From positions 72,960,709-73,024,708 of the forward strand of contig NC_090022.1 in the NCBI RefSeq assembly GCF_037176765.1: DNA of 64,000 nucleotides, given 5' to 3'. The position numbers and the translations under genes are program-made. Below the pieces are notes generated by a model. That model made no database searches. It was not told where the DNA came from and worked only from the letters and a program-made list of their open reading frames with translations. This stretch comes from Anolis sagrei. Its lineage: Eukaryota > Chordata > Lepidosauria > Squamata > Anolidae. This document shows positions 22,259 to 33,215 of the stretch, piece by piece. Within the stretch, counting starts at the first letter, position 1. Each line of letters begins with the position of its first letter.

Positions 22259-25200
22259 ATGATTGTGAATGGAGTTATGTGTATTTGCCTCACCTTCTGC
22301 CTTGGAGCCACCCAACACTTGCAAGAGCATAACTGGGAACAAACGACTGCCAGGCCCATCATCCAGCATGAACCATTTGTTGTAGTGTGGAACTTGCCCA
22401 CAGTTAGATGTCAAGAGCGCTTTGGGATTACTTTGCCCCTTGGGGTGTATGGCATTGTTGAGAACAAAGACAATGTGTTTCGTGGGCAAAACATGACTAT
22501 TTTTTACAAAAATCAGTTTGGACTCTATCCCTACATCTCTGAAGAAGGTGAATGGCATAATGGGGGAATACCCCAGAACGTTCCTCTGGAAGAACACCTG
22601 GAAAGGTCTTCAAAGGAAATTGAAGAGCTCTTAAACCATGGTTTCCAGGGTCTGGCGGTGGTTGACTGGGAGGAATGGAGGCCGCTCTGGAGACAAAACT
22701 GGGGACACAAAAAAGTGTACAGGGAGGCCTCTGAACAGTTGGTATTGGGAAGATTTCCCAACCTCTCTGCACAGGAAAAATCTTATTTTGCCGAGATAGA
22801 GTTTGAACGTGCAGCTCGGACGCTCATGGAAACCACACTAAATACAGGTAAAGAACTGAGGCCCCAGGGATTTTGGGGCTTCTACCGATTTCCCGAGTGC
22901 TTCAATGACAACTGGGAGAAAGAGGAGAATTACACAGGACACTGCAATCCCAAGGAGGTCCAGTGGAACGACCGGCTCATGTGGCTGTGGAAAGTCTCCT
23001 CAGGTCTGTACCCTAGCATCTACCTCCCATTGAAGCTCCCGCCATCCTACCACCAGAGTTACATTCACCACCGGCTCAGAGAGGCCTTGCGGGTGGCACA
23101 GTTTGGCCCCAAGCAACCCCTCCCAGTCATAGCCTATTCCAGAATCTCCTACAGACACTCTTCAAGATACCTGGCAGAGGTAAGCATCTCAGCATGTCCA
23201 GAATATGTTTTTTTAATGAGATAGGTGAATCATAGAGCTGGAAGAGACCACAAAGACCATCCAGTCCAACTCTCTTTCATGCAGGAACACACAATCAAAG
23301 CACTCTTGGCAGATGGCTGTTCAGCCTTTGCTTAAAAATCTCAAGAGAAGGAGACTCCATCAAACCCTATCAGAAAGTTTTTCCCCCTAATATTCAGGTG
23401 GAATCTATTTTTCTGCAGTTTAAATCCATTGCTTCACGTGTTAGTCTCTAGATGAGAAGAAATCAACCTTATTGCATCTTCAGTGTAACATCCTTTCAAA
23501 TATTTGAACATGGCTATTGTGTCCATTTTAAACTTCATCTTCTCCAGGTCAGATGTATTGTACACAGGTCTCTTAGCCTCATAGGGCATGTTATCCAAAT
23601 CTTGTTTATTCTGGATAACATATAATGTGATATTGAGGAGGAAGCAAACTTGTGTTGTGCTGCTCCAGAGACTAGAACATTCAAACGGCAAGAAAGGAGA
23701 TTCCACCTAAACATTAGAAAAAACTTCCTGATTATAGAAGGTGTATGGCAATGGAATATGTTGCCTCCTCTGAATGTGGTGGAATCTCCTTCTCTGGAGG
23801 TTTTGAAACAGGCTAGAGCATTGGTTCTCAACCTGTAGTTCCCCAGGTGTTTTGTCCTTCAACTCCCATAAATCCTAACAGCTAGTAAACTGGTTGGCAT
23901 TTCTGGGAGTTGTAGGCCAAACATCTGGGGACCCACAGGTTGAACCACTGGGCTAGATGGCCATCTGTCAGGGGTGATTTGAATGCAATATTCCTGCTTC
24001 TTGGCAGGGGGTTGGACTGGATGGCCCATGAGGTCTCTTCCAACTCTTTGATTCTATGATTCTATGGCTCTTATGGGGTCTTCCAACCCCATGATTCTAT
24101 GAAAATCTAAAACAATAATAGCTGGCTGATTAGATCTATCCAAGTCTAAAGCTATCAAGCCTACAATTACCATAATCAAATGTTATTAGCTTCCTGCCTT
24201 TTTTTGATAAATCTGACCTGGGCAGGACTTACCAAAGATGAAATGACATTTGTGATTGATTAGCTTAAATAGCTGTCAACATTTTGTTATCAATATTAAG
24301 TTAAAAAAAGTGCTGAGAGTGCCTCAGACAGTGAGAAGATCCAACCAGTCCATACTTCAAGAAATAAAGCCTGACTGCTCATTGGAGGGAAGAATAGTAG
24401 AGACTAAGATGAAGTACTTTGGCCACATCATGAGAAGAAAGGAAAGCTTAGAGAAGACAATTATGCTGGGGAAAATGGAAGGAAAAAGGAAGAAGGGCTG
24501 ACCAAGGGCAAGATGGATGGATGGCATCCTTGAAGTGACTGGATTGACCTTGAAGGAGCTGGGGGTGGTGACGACTGACAGGGAGCTTTGGCATGGGCTG
24601 GTCCATGAAGTCACGAAGAGTCGGAGACGACTGAACGAATGAACAACAACAACATTAAGTAAGAATACAGGGCAGTGATTAGTGCAGCAAATATGAACCT
24701 TACCAGGTGTAGGTATCACAATAATATAAGCATCATGTAATGATGAAGAGAGCAAGCTAGATTCTGAAATATGTTTGTCAAGTTGGTGCAGTCATGGTGC
24801 TAACAGACTGAAAGAAGCCTTGTGCCACTCACCCAAAAACCCATCTGGGTCAGGCAATTCCTTTGTGGGTTAAACCACTCCACCTGACATGCTCCCTGCT
24901 TTGATAGAGACAATTGGCATGGTGATTTGCATCTTCACACACCTAATACAGACTTAGCACCACCAAAACGGACCTCAGGGTAAAACAATTCTTATTTCTT
25001 CAATCAGGCTGACCTGCTGTATACGTTTGGAGAGAGTGCCGCGCTTGGAGCAGCAGGAGTTGTGCTCTGGGGTGATCTCTCCTATTCTCAGTCAGTGGTG
25101 AGTATCTCCTAAAGTTTATTTTGTTCCCTCAGGTAGAAAAGAGATACATACTTTACCCATGAAATTGATGACTCCAACAGATATTTTTCTGTGCTGCGTT

Positions 25201-26368
25201 TGGAAGGATAAAGTGGTATAATTTCTTTCTCTCCAATATTCTTACTTTTGGCTATCTATTCTTCCTAAAGAAAAGTGTGGCTCTTCCCAAAAGAAATTGT
25301 TAGAAACATAATGGAAGTACACCAGGTCCTGGAATACTTTTACTTAGAAAAACAGCAAATAAGACTGAAACGTTAGAGATTTTTTTTTCACCTTCCCTGA
25401 ACATACTAAATTGTGGGTTGCTCCAACCTTGAAAGATTCAGAACACACATAAAAAGAAATACTAATTCTGACAGCACATGGTCAACCTATACAGCCAGCA
25501 ATGATTTTATGATGATGGGCACCTACTGGACATCAAATTAGAGGGTTTAAAAGGGAATTATAAAAATGAATGAAGGTTAAGGCTGGCTATTAGATATGAT
25601 GTCTATAGATTTTGTCAAATATCAGATGCTTGTTAGGGGGCATGAGCAGGTTGCTTCACTTATGTCCTCCTAGTGGGTTTTTATAGGCACCTAGTTGTCA
25701 CAGGATAAACTGAATCTTGGCACCCTTACATACAGACAAATAACCCAGAATATCAAAGCAGAAAATCCCACTATATCTGCTTTGAACTGGGTTATCTGAG
25801 TCCACACTTCCATATATTCCAGTTCAAAGCGGATAATGTGGGATTTTATTCAGCTGTGTGGAGGGGCCCTTGGACTGCTTAGACCTTTGACCTGATCCCT
25901 CAGGGATCTCTTAATATTGTTTTCTTCTAATTTTAATATTCTAAGCAGCAATCCCTGCTTTCTGTCTTCTAGGAAAGCTGCAGGAGCCTTCAACATTACA
26001 TCACCTCCACACTGGGGCCGTACGTCAAAAATGTCACCACAGCAGCACGCTTGTGTAGCCGCCAGCTCTGCCACGGGAATGGACGTTGTACGAGACGTCA
26101 CCCCAGTGACCTAGGAGCCTTCCTCCACCTGGACCCAGAAGTATTGGATGGGGAGAAGGATTTCCTGCACCAGGAAGGGCTGTCATGGGAGCCATTTCAG
26201 TGTCACTGCTATCCTGAATGGACCGGTGTGTGGTGTCAGGAACCACAGTGGACAGAGCCTGTCAAAGGGCCAGAGTACAAGACAAATTCACAGTATTATA
26301 ATATTTACGATGCAGCACATGATAGTAATGTTATCATGAAATCAAACATCTGTCCTCCCCCCATTTAA
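22259..26368 (+). CDS. HYAL3: Hyaluronidase 3 (GH56 family)
   Basis: Three coding exons: 22259-23179, 25008-25097 and 25973-26368, all in phase 0 with GT-AG borders, give 468 residues. A 5' UTR part begins at the acceptor near 22196, and the start has the context CCACCATGA. A signal peptide covers about residues 1-18. [17 protein letters not shown] (76-92) and the catalytic DWEEW (D136, E138 as acid/base) mark the GH56 barrel. [18 protein letters not shown] comes from the 90-base exon 2. Exon 3 has an EGF-like module ([12 protein letters not shown]...[12 protein letters not shown]). Sequence and position downstream of NAA80 fit HYAL3 better than HYAL1 or HYAL2. The expected role is hyaluronan degradation in secreted or lysosomal form; mammalian HYAL3 itself has weak activity. 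No hydrophobic GPI tail is present. The C-terminus is about 40 residues longer than the human one I recall. Confidence 0.95.
23226..23640 (-). mobile_element. CR1 LINE 3' fragment (HYAL3 intron 1)
   Basis: Read on the minus strand, it ends in the typical CR1 3' end (complement of 'gaatcatagagctggaagag'). It contains the usual 'ggagattccacctgaat' region in reverse. It lies 5' end to 5' end with the next CR1 copy. Confidence 0.88.
23641..24075 (+). mobile_element. CR1 LINE 3' fragment, interrupted by a hAT MITE
   Basis: The fragment runs through 'gagattccacctaaacatt', 'gtggtggaatctccttctc' and 'ggttggactggatggccc' to the CR1 3' octamer tail 'gattctatgattctatg'. A hAT MITE at 23819-23950 splits it. 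Confidence 0.9.
23819..23950. mobile_element. hAT MITE nested in CR1
   Basis: The ends are CATTGGTTCTCAACCTG and GGTTGAACCACTG. The flanks GGCTAGAG (23811-23818) and GGCTAGAT (23951-23958) match at seven of eight bases, and joining them restores the CR1 sequence. The MITE therefore came in after the CR1. Confidence 0.85.
24298..24655 (+). mobile_element. Bov-B LINE 3' end
   Basis: The translation carries the Bov-B ORF C-terminal signature ([19 protein letters not shown], then [20 protein letters not shown]). It is followed by the family's 3' UTR 'gagtcggagacgactgaac' and an ACAACAAC tail. It is 5'-truncated within HYAL3 intron 1. Bov-B is typical of squamates. Confidence 0.93.
25709..25872. 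mobile_element. hAT-like MITE (HYAL3 intron 2)
   Basis: The interior is palindromic, with 'cccactatatctgctttgaac' answered by 'gttcaaagcggataatgtggg', and the outer ends 'ggcacccttacatac' and 'ctgtgtggaggggccc' resemble each other when inverted. It is a common short family in lizard DNA and has no coding capacity. Confidence 0.65.
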
Positions 26369-26464
26369 GAACTAGAGTTCTGAACACTATCCATTCAGAT
26401 ACAGCACTTTAACTGTGAGCAGTCTTGGTGAATTTTGTTCCAAAGAGTGAATGTTCCCCAGTTG

Positions 26465-26695
26465 TATTGTCAAAGGCTTTCATGGCCGGAGTCACTCTGT
26501 TGCTATAAGTTTTTCGGGCTGTATGGCCATGTCCCAGAAGCATTCTCTCTTGACGTTTCACCTGCATCTATGGCAGGCATCCTCAGAGGTCTCACAACCT
26601 CTGAGGATGCCTGCCATAGATGCAGGTGAAATGTCAGGAGAGAATGCTTCTGGGACATGGCCATACAGCCCGAAAAACTTATAGCAACCCAGTTC
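26465..26695. mobile_element. Penelope-like palindromic element with hammerhead-like core
   Basis: The left arm ('ctttcatggccggagtcac' to 'ggcatcctcagaggt') is answered by its inverted copy, which ends 'ccgaaaaacttatagcaaccc'. The arms are about 100 bases each and almost touch. I assign it to Penelope-like retroelement terminal sequence from memory of this very common lizard repeat. Within the right arm, bases 26598-26638 have the order of a type-I hammerhead: CCT, CTGAGGA, a 6-bp stem with CATAGAT loop, GAAA, TGTC, AGG. The left arm carries the same on the other strand. Related pieces are at 33908-34000, 35161-35366 and 46255-46318. Confidence 0.6.
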
Positions 26696-26869
26696 CTCAG
26701 TTGAATAACCTTTCCATTTTCTCTTTCCTGAGTGATGTTCAGTTGTAAGGAAATAGCAGACACATACCCAACTATACAATATGGCCTCCGTGTCTATGAG
26801 GAATATGTTCCAAGACTTTGTATGAATATGTGAAACCAAGGTAAAAGTGAACTCTATTGAATGAATGAC

Positions 26870-27025
26870 TTCGGATAAAAGGATACTGTAAAGTCATGCT
26901 GGAGGATCTAGGAAATGCCAGAGAGTCATGCTGGAGGATCTAGGAAATGCCACCTCTCTAGGCATAGCTAGGTCCTTCAGCATTACTCTGTGGTAAACCT
27001 CCAGCAGAAGAATACTACAGAATTG
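26870..27025. mobile_element. MITE remnant with 32-bp internal duplication
   Basis: Sequence beginning 'gtcatgctggaggatctag' is present at 26893 and again at 26925. The context ('aggtccttcagcattactc', 'cctccagcagaagaatac') resembles the MITEs at 38235-38475 and 48270-48600. Confidence 0.5.
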
Positions 27026-27040
27026 CCTGGAGGACCTTGA

Positions 27041-27045
<5 letters not shown>

Positions 27046-27080
<35 letters not shown>
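27046..27080. repeat. (CA)n microsatellite
   Basis: About seventeen uninterrupted CA dinucleotides. Confidence 0.95.
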
Positions 27081-27086
<6 letters not shown>

Positions 27087-27822
27087 GTCAGATGTGGGTA
27101 GATCCTCAGATTCAGGGATTATACTGTACTGCATTATGCATTTGCAGTGGAAATAATTACAGTTGCTAGTCAATATTTTCATAGATAAATGCTTCCCTTT
27201 AGATATGTGCACACCATCCTCAGTAGTAGGTTGCATGCTTTCCATGTGAAGGATCTCAGGTCAAATCCTTGCACATCCAGATAGCAATATCAGATAGCAG
27301 ATGATGAACAAGATCTCTGCTGGACCCCCCTGGATAATCATGCCAGCAACATTAGGGAATTTCTGGGCTAGATGGATAAATAATATGACCTAGTATAAGT
27401 TACCTTCCTGTACTCAACTACATGGAGCTGGGGTCTTATGTGTGTTTCAAGTCTAGTAATACATGTCTGGAAAAATAAAGGTACATTTGACAACTCCAAT
27501 GCTTCTGTAGTACTGATAGCGTGTACCTTCTGAGCTGTAGCAAAGGTATTCAGAAGGTGTGCTTGATTTGGGAGCAAGCCCAACTTAATGTTCGTAACCA
27601 CTCATTTAAAACTCATTTCCTGATTATGTCTGAACAACTACACAAAAGGTTTGCATGTGACCACATGAATTTATCTGAATAGAGATCATTAACTGACAAA
27701 TGACAGACTGTTTACTGTAGAGAGGTCAAGTAACTAATGCGTTTACAATAGATTATCCTGCTATTGCTCTGTGCTTCCGTCTTCTTCCACACTTCATATC
27801 ATAGTCAACAAAATATGATGAT

Positions 27823-28335
27823 TACCTGTATTTACCCGAGTGTAATGTGCCATTGAATCAATGCCGCCAAACGTAATGTGTAGCGGCAAAAGGTCAATTG
27901 GCCAAAAAAAGTGTGCATTGCAGTCACTGTTTGCTTAGGAGTCCTTCTTCAAAAACAAAAGTGTTTAAGCACCAAAGCTTCCAGCAACAGAAAAGGAAAA
28001 CATTGGAATACATGTATGCTGTGGAATGAATGCTCTTCAACTGTTTTAGTTCAATATTATGGAATCACGGGGGAAGTATTTTGACAAGACCTTGAGCCTT
28101 CTCGGCCAAAGAATGCTAAGGCCTCACCAAACTATAAATCCCAGGACTGCACAGCCTTGAGCCATGGCAATTAAATGAGGAGCTCCAGGTGCGGCTCCTG
28201 AAGCAGCTTCCCCTTTGGCTTTGGCTTAACACTAACATGACTGTATGGTGTGAATCTAATGTGCACTAATTTGCTAAATGAAGACGTCATTTAGCTAAAA
28301 AAAAGGTGAGTGTTAGATTCGAGTAAATGTAGTAT
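27823..28335. mobile_element. MITE with inverted ends, about 510 bp
   Basis: The left end 'tgtatttacccgagtgtaatg' is answered by 'gttagattcgagtaaatgtag' on the right. The interior contains part of another MITE ('ccttgagccatggcaatt'), which is also seen at 58600-58765. No open transposase frame exists. Confidence 0.6.
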
Positions 28336-28339
28336 TTAA

Positions 28340-29450
28340 TAGATGAGAGATGCATTATAATGGGTGGGGGGAAGAGCAAATGTGTTAATCCAAAACAAGG
28401 GAAAAATTGAAGATCATTTTTCTGGCATTAGTTTGACTTGAGAAGAAGGACAAGATGGCATCCCCTTCTCCCTCTTCCATGTATAGCTGAAATAGCAGTT
28501 AAATCTTTTTTCAAAATTAGCCATGGCTCAGGCTCACCCACTAACATCACACCCAAGACAACAGCTTAATTTAAGAGGCTCAGAACACATTGTGCAGTAT
28601 GTGGAAATGGCATGGAGGTTGTTACCACAGTCCCTGTCCGTACCCTTGAATTTGCCACTTTATGACCCTCCCTCCCAGAAAGTCTCCTCCATCCCCATTC
28701 TTAACTCCCGCCTGTAGTTATGTCTCTCTCCATCCCCCAGCTTACTTGCTGTGCTCCAGCCTAATATAGTTCATGCCAAACCCTCTCCATCCCCCCTTCT
28801 ATTCTGTCTCTATCTATAGCTCCTCCTTAGTCACCTCCTAGTCCTATTTTAAGCCTGAGCAGCTGATGTGATAGGCAGGAGCCTGTGTTTACTTCCCTCT
28901 CCATTCCAAGGGGACCCGGATCACCCCCTCACTGCTTCTTCCATGCACTTGTTATCCCTTTCTTCTTGAGTTGCCTCTGGAAGAACAATCATCAGAAGAG
29001 GAGTCTGGCTAGAGGGATGTCCACTGAGATTGCAGAAGGTATGGTCTGCCCTGGGGAACTGGGCTGAGAAGAGATAGCATGAGTATTTATGATGGAGTCC
29101 CAACCATAAAGACATGGGACCTCCATCAAGTGTTAGATGATAGATCTGGAATAGAACAATTCAGTCTACTACAACTCCAGATGGGTGGAGGTAGATCCAT
29201 TTCTCATTATGGGACCTTACTCATCTAACAATGATCAAAGGGCACAAAAAAGCCTGGAAGAAGAGATGTGATTGAGCTGACTTACCCTTGATGTGGTACA
29301 TGGGCTGTACTGCATCTTAGTGCATTTCCACCATGCAAATTATAGTATTTTGATACCTCTAACTGTGATGGCTCTGTGTTGCACAGACTTGAGCTTTGTA
29401 GCTTGGTGGGAGAATATGAATTCTCTGATAGACAGCACCACTGGATATCC
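28340..29450. other. Intergenic, no feature recognised
   Basis: No gene, RNA or clear repeat is supported in this stretch between HYAL3 and LSMEM2. Frames are short and without motifs. Confidence 0.4.
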
Positions 29451-29454
29451 CTCT

Positions 29455-29650
29455 ACTGTGTCTGAGGCTTCAAGTTCCCTGTTGACTTATGGCGACCCCA
29501 TCATTTCATAGGAATACTCAAGAGGTGATTTTGCCATTTCCTTCCTCTGAAAGATATCTTATGACACCAGATATTCATTGGCAGTCTCCCATCCAAGTAC
29601 TAACCAGGGCTGACCCTGCTTAGCATCCAAGATGAGAAGGGAACTGGTGC
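29455..29650 (-). mobile_element. SINE with 5S-rRNA-derived head
   Basis: Bases 29581-29634 are the complement of 5S rRNA around its internal promoter (plus strand: 'ctcccatccaagtactaacc', then 'tgaccctgcttagcatcc'). On the minus strand the 5S-like head is followed by 'gaggaaggaaatggcaaa' and 'gggtcgccataagtcaac', a body shared with the tRNA-headed Sauria SINE. It is not a functional 5S gene because only part of the RNA is present. A tail fragment of similar type lies at 53037-53094. Confidence 0.75.
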
Positions 29651-29684
29651 CTTTAAGCCCATAGGACTGAAAATTATATACACA

Positions 29685-29912
29685 TCAGTGTTGTTGTTGT
29701 TGTTTGCCTTGAAATCATTTCTGACTTCAGGCAGCCATATAATGTGAGCTTCTTGGCAGAATTTGTTCAGAAAGAGTTTTCCATTACTTTCTACTGAGGC
29801 TGAGAGAGCATGACTTCCAAGGATCACTTGGAAGATTTCCATGGTTAAATGAGGATTCAAACCCTCCCAGTATCCTAGTCCAACTCAAACCACAGCAGCA
29901 CACTGGCTCTTA
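29685..29912 (-). mobile_element. Sauria-type SINE
   Basis: The plus strand begins with the complement of the ACAACAAC tail and ends near 'ggattcaaaccctcccagta' (box B complement) and 'accacagcagcacactggc'. It is full length but diverged. Confidence 0.8.
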
Positions 29913-30059
29913 GTATACACACTTCACCAAATTACAACTCGAGGACTCCATAGGATGGAATCATGACAATCAAAGTGCTATACTAGGCAATCTCTTGTAA
30001 CCCGAGGATGATGGTTCTCCAAGTCTAGTGTCTTGGCAGTGGGTTTGTAGGTCACTATG

Positions 30060-31100
30060 GAGCCCTATTCTTGATCTGCATGTTCTCCCGCAAAATATTA
30101 TGTTGGTAGTTAAGATGAATACATGGCTGTTAAAGACATGGTACAGAATTAAGTTCCTCTAAGAAAATGTGTCCTGGTTTGCAGCTTTAGTTGGTACAGT
30201 GCTGAAATGTTCCAGGCAGAGATTGCAATGAGCCCTGCTGATGCAGAGCAACTTCAAACGAGTTAGAATTAGACAAAAATGACTATCTGTTAATGAATTG
30301 GACTGAGGCACACACTCTGACTTCCTCTCTCCAGTACAGATTAGTCACTCCCACGTCTTCAGTCCAAACACAGAAAGCAGTCAGGTACAAGCCAGTCACT
30401 GGAATCCCCACCTCCTGATTCAGACATTTGGTGGCTAACTGAAATGTGGGAAAGCCCATTCCCACAGTCCCATTTCCCCTGGTGTTGTAGCCAGTGGTGA
30501 GGGATGGGATCTGTGGTCTAATAACATGTGGACAGCCACCTGTTCTCCATTCCTGCCGCAGTAAATACATACAGAACATACCATTTAGGATCATAGTTCA
30601 GGCTTTTCTTTCAACTTGCATTTGAGGCATGGAGTAGCTGTCCCTCCCACTACCAAGTTGATACTCGTAGAAATTAGGATTGGTTTACTAGCTGCAATTC
30701 CAGTTCCAAAAATGTGACTGTCAAATTTAGTTTCCATTCACAACAGCATGATGACAGATCCCTTTGTTATGGATTATCTTTCTTTTTTTCTTCCTTACAC
30801 ACTACCAAATTGTGGCTGAAATATTGGCATCAACACGGCTTTTTAAAGAGAATGTCATTCTTGAACAAATGTCCCAGGCACAACAAACAGGAACTTCTGC
30901 TTGAACAAATGACTCATACATTCTGTTGCTATTCCCTGCATATCCACCAGACTCTATATTTATTTGCCTTTTTTAATTTTTTAAAAAAAGTGTTTTACTG
31001 GTTAGATGCAAATTGTGTGCCTCATTGGATTATAGAGAAATAGAATGATGAAAAAAAAAAGGATGAGGAAAATGGTCACACTCTACTTTTTAGTACAAGA
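30060..31100. other. Intergenic, no feature recognised
   Basis: Only diverged AT-rich sequence is seen, with no supported coding region. Confidence 0.35.
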
Positions 31101-31189
31101 TTCCACTTCAGACCATTATTCCAGTGAAGATGATGAGTTATATAATTAAGTCATTTCATTCATTGATTTGCCACTTGAGCTTCAAAGGG

Positions 31190-31370
31190 AGCATACACCA
31201 CTTGTTATTCTCACACCAATCCTGTGAGGTAGGTTAGGCTGAGAGAGAGACAGAGAGAGTAATTGGTCCAAATTTGTCAAGTGACTCTCATTCTTGCCTG
31301 AATAGGGATTTGAACCTGGGATTTCCAAGGCAAGTATACCATGTTGGGATTACAGGGTGAATACTGCTGA
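31190..31370 (-). mobile_element. MIR-like SINE
   Basis: The segment 'caatcctgtgaggtaggtta', 'gggatttgaacctgggatt' and the spacing between them match the complement of the old MIR/CORE-type tRNA SINE shared by amniotes. A second faint copy lies at about 55700-55795. Confidence 0.6.
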
Positions 31371-31474
31371 GAGCAGCCTACCTCTTGTGGAGCTTGACTA
31401 TGTGAGAGCAGAAGAAAATTCACCTCTTCATTCAAATCTCAAACAACCATCAAGATTTTTATTGGCATGTAAGT

Positions 31475-31800
31475 TGATTGGAGCCCCTGGTAGCTGAGTG
31501 GGTTGAACCACTGAGCTGCTGAACTTGCCAACCAAAAGGTTGCAGGTTTGAATCCTGGAAATGGCATGAGATCCCACTGTCAGACCCAGCTTCTGCCAAC
31601 CCAGCAGTTCAAAAGCATGCAAATGTGAATAGATCAATCGGTACCATTCCATCGGAAAGGGAATGGTGCTCCATGCAGTCATGCCGGCCTCATGACCTTG
31701 GACAACGCCAGCTCTTCAGCTTAGAAATGGAGATGAGCACCAACCCTCAGAGTCGGACATGACTGGACAATGTCAGGGGAAAACCTTTACCTTTAAGTTG
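31475..31800 (+). mobile_element. tRNA-derived SINE, long GAGCCCCTGG family
   Basis: The head 'gagcccctggtagctgagtg' with box B 'aggtttgaatcctgg' is followed by a body containing 'gtcatgccggcctcatgacc' and 'gagtcggacatgactggac'. The tail is 'aacctttacctttaag'. A minus-strand relative is at 40097-40400. Confidence 0.82.
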
Positions 31801-32650
31801 ATTGGGGGTGGGAGGTAAACATTGAGACAACATGGATCAATTATTCTAATTGCACCCTTATTTTTGAACATAAGTTAATTGATGCTTTAAGGCTAAACAA
31901 ATGCAATGTTCCAGAAGGCCAGAAAACTGTTTTTGATATATTACATGCAATGGGAGCCCAGCTTTCACTGAGATGACTGAACCATTTCAAATTCCACTGG
32001 TTCATATGATTCAATGCGCATGAGAGTGAAAAGAACAGGCTAGATTATACCTTTCCGTCCTTACATCCAGCTTTCTCCATTCAAAGATTTTACCAAAAAA
32101 ATTCAAATACATGAGAATATTATTTAAATGTGTTCCCCATTGTAGTCCCATGTAGTGTAGTTGAGACACTATCCCAATGAATATTCTGCATATATCCCAT
32201 TGAAACAACAGGACTAAAAAAAATCACATAATAAAAGATTTAACTCAATTTGGCTTCTATAAAGTGCAAAGTTCCACAAACAGACTTGTTTAAGGTATTT
32301 ATTACAATAAATAGCCTAAAAGGTTGTTACTTTAGCATAATGCCACCAAGAAGATTGTTTCCCATCTTAACAAGTCTCTCTCTGTTTTTTTGGAACCAAG
32401 TGGAAGAATTGAATGGATTTGCCCCACCACTTAGACTGCCCTAAAATTTTAGAATGGAGGAGGGACAATTGCATTAAAACATCTTTGGAAGCATCCTTAA
32501 ACACAAAGTCATGTTTAGGATAGTAAATGTCCAAGAATCCAAGGGGGAGGGTGGGTGGGTGAGTGGGAAGGGGAGATGACATTGCCTCCCAGCCCATGTC
32601 AGGCGCAGTACCAGATCCACTTCTGCAGTTCTCATTTACAAAGTGATAAA

Positions 32651-32838
32651 TACAGTGGACTCTTGGTATCTGCAGTATCCCAGACACCCCCATGGATAGC
32701 AAAATCCATAGATGTACACATCCCATGACTACATAAATGACAAAATCAAGATTTGCTTTTGGGAATTTAAAAAAATTCAAGTGATTGATGGTTGAATCTG
32801 TGGATACAGAATCCATGGATACGGAGGACTGGCTGCAG
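32651..32838. mobile_element. Tigger-type MITE
   Basis: The left end 'tacagtggactcttggtatc' and the right end 'ggatacggaggactggctg' are imperfect inverted repeats. The interior inverted pair 'ccatggatagcaaaatcc' and 'ggatacagaatccatgg' is typical of Tigger2-like elements. A sister copy lies at 53097-53302. Confidence 0.75.
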
Positions 32839-32889
32839 TCCTCTGCCTTACACGTAAACACTCCACTGGGACTTAAGCACAATTGTGGA

Positions 32890-33215
32890 TGCTAATTCCA
32901 TAGAGTATTTTATTATGATGCTTTTGTTATGCAGCCTTGCACTTTATCCCATGCCCTCGTCCCATGATTACAGCCCTCTACTTTTCCCATTCCCTGGCCC
33001 TATTGTTTACAGCCTGGCCATGTTTACATAAGCTATCGCCACTGGCAGAAGTGCGCTGTTTTATTCTGAGTTTTATGTTGTTACATGTTCATATGTTTTA
33101 TTCAATTGTATTTTATATTGTGTTTTATGTCATGTCTTGTTTTAGGCATTTTGTGGCTTGTGTAAGCCGCCTCGAGTCCCTTTGGGGAGAGGGTGGCGGG
33201 ATATAGGAATAAAGT
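32890..33215 (+). mobile_element. L2 LINE 3' UTR fragment
   Basis: Ends with 'gtaagccgcctcgagtccc' and 'gggatataggaataaag', the usual L2 3' end of this genome. A 5' part is absent. An ATT-rich simple repeat follows. Confidence 0.65.

Noticed and set aside
22259-23179. Assignment as HYAL1 or HYAL2
   Set aside because: The position directly downstream of NAA80, the [11 protein letters not shown] and [13 protein letters not shown] regions and the lack of a GPI tail favour HYAL3.
29581-29634. A 5S rRNA gene
   Set aside because: Only about half of the RNA is present, it is diverged, and it is joined to a SINE body.
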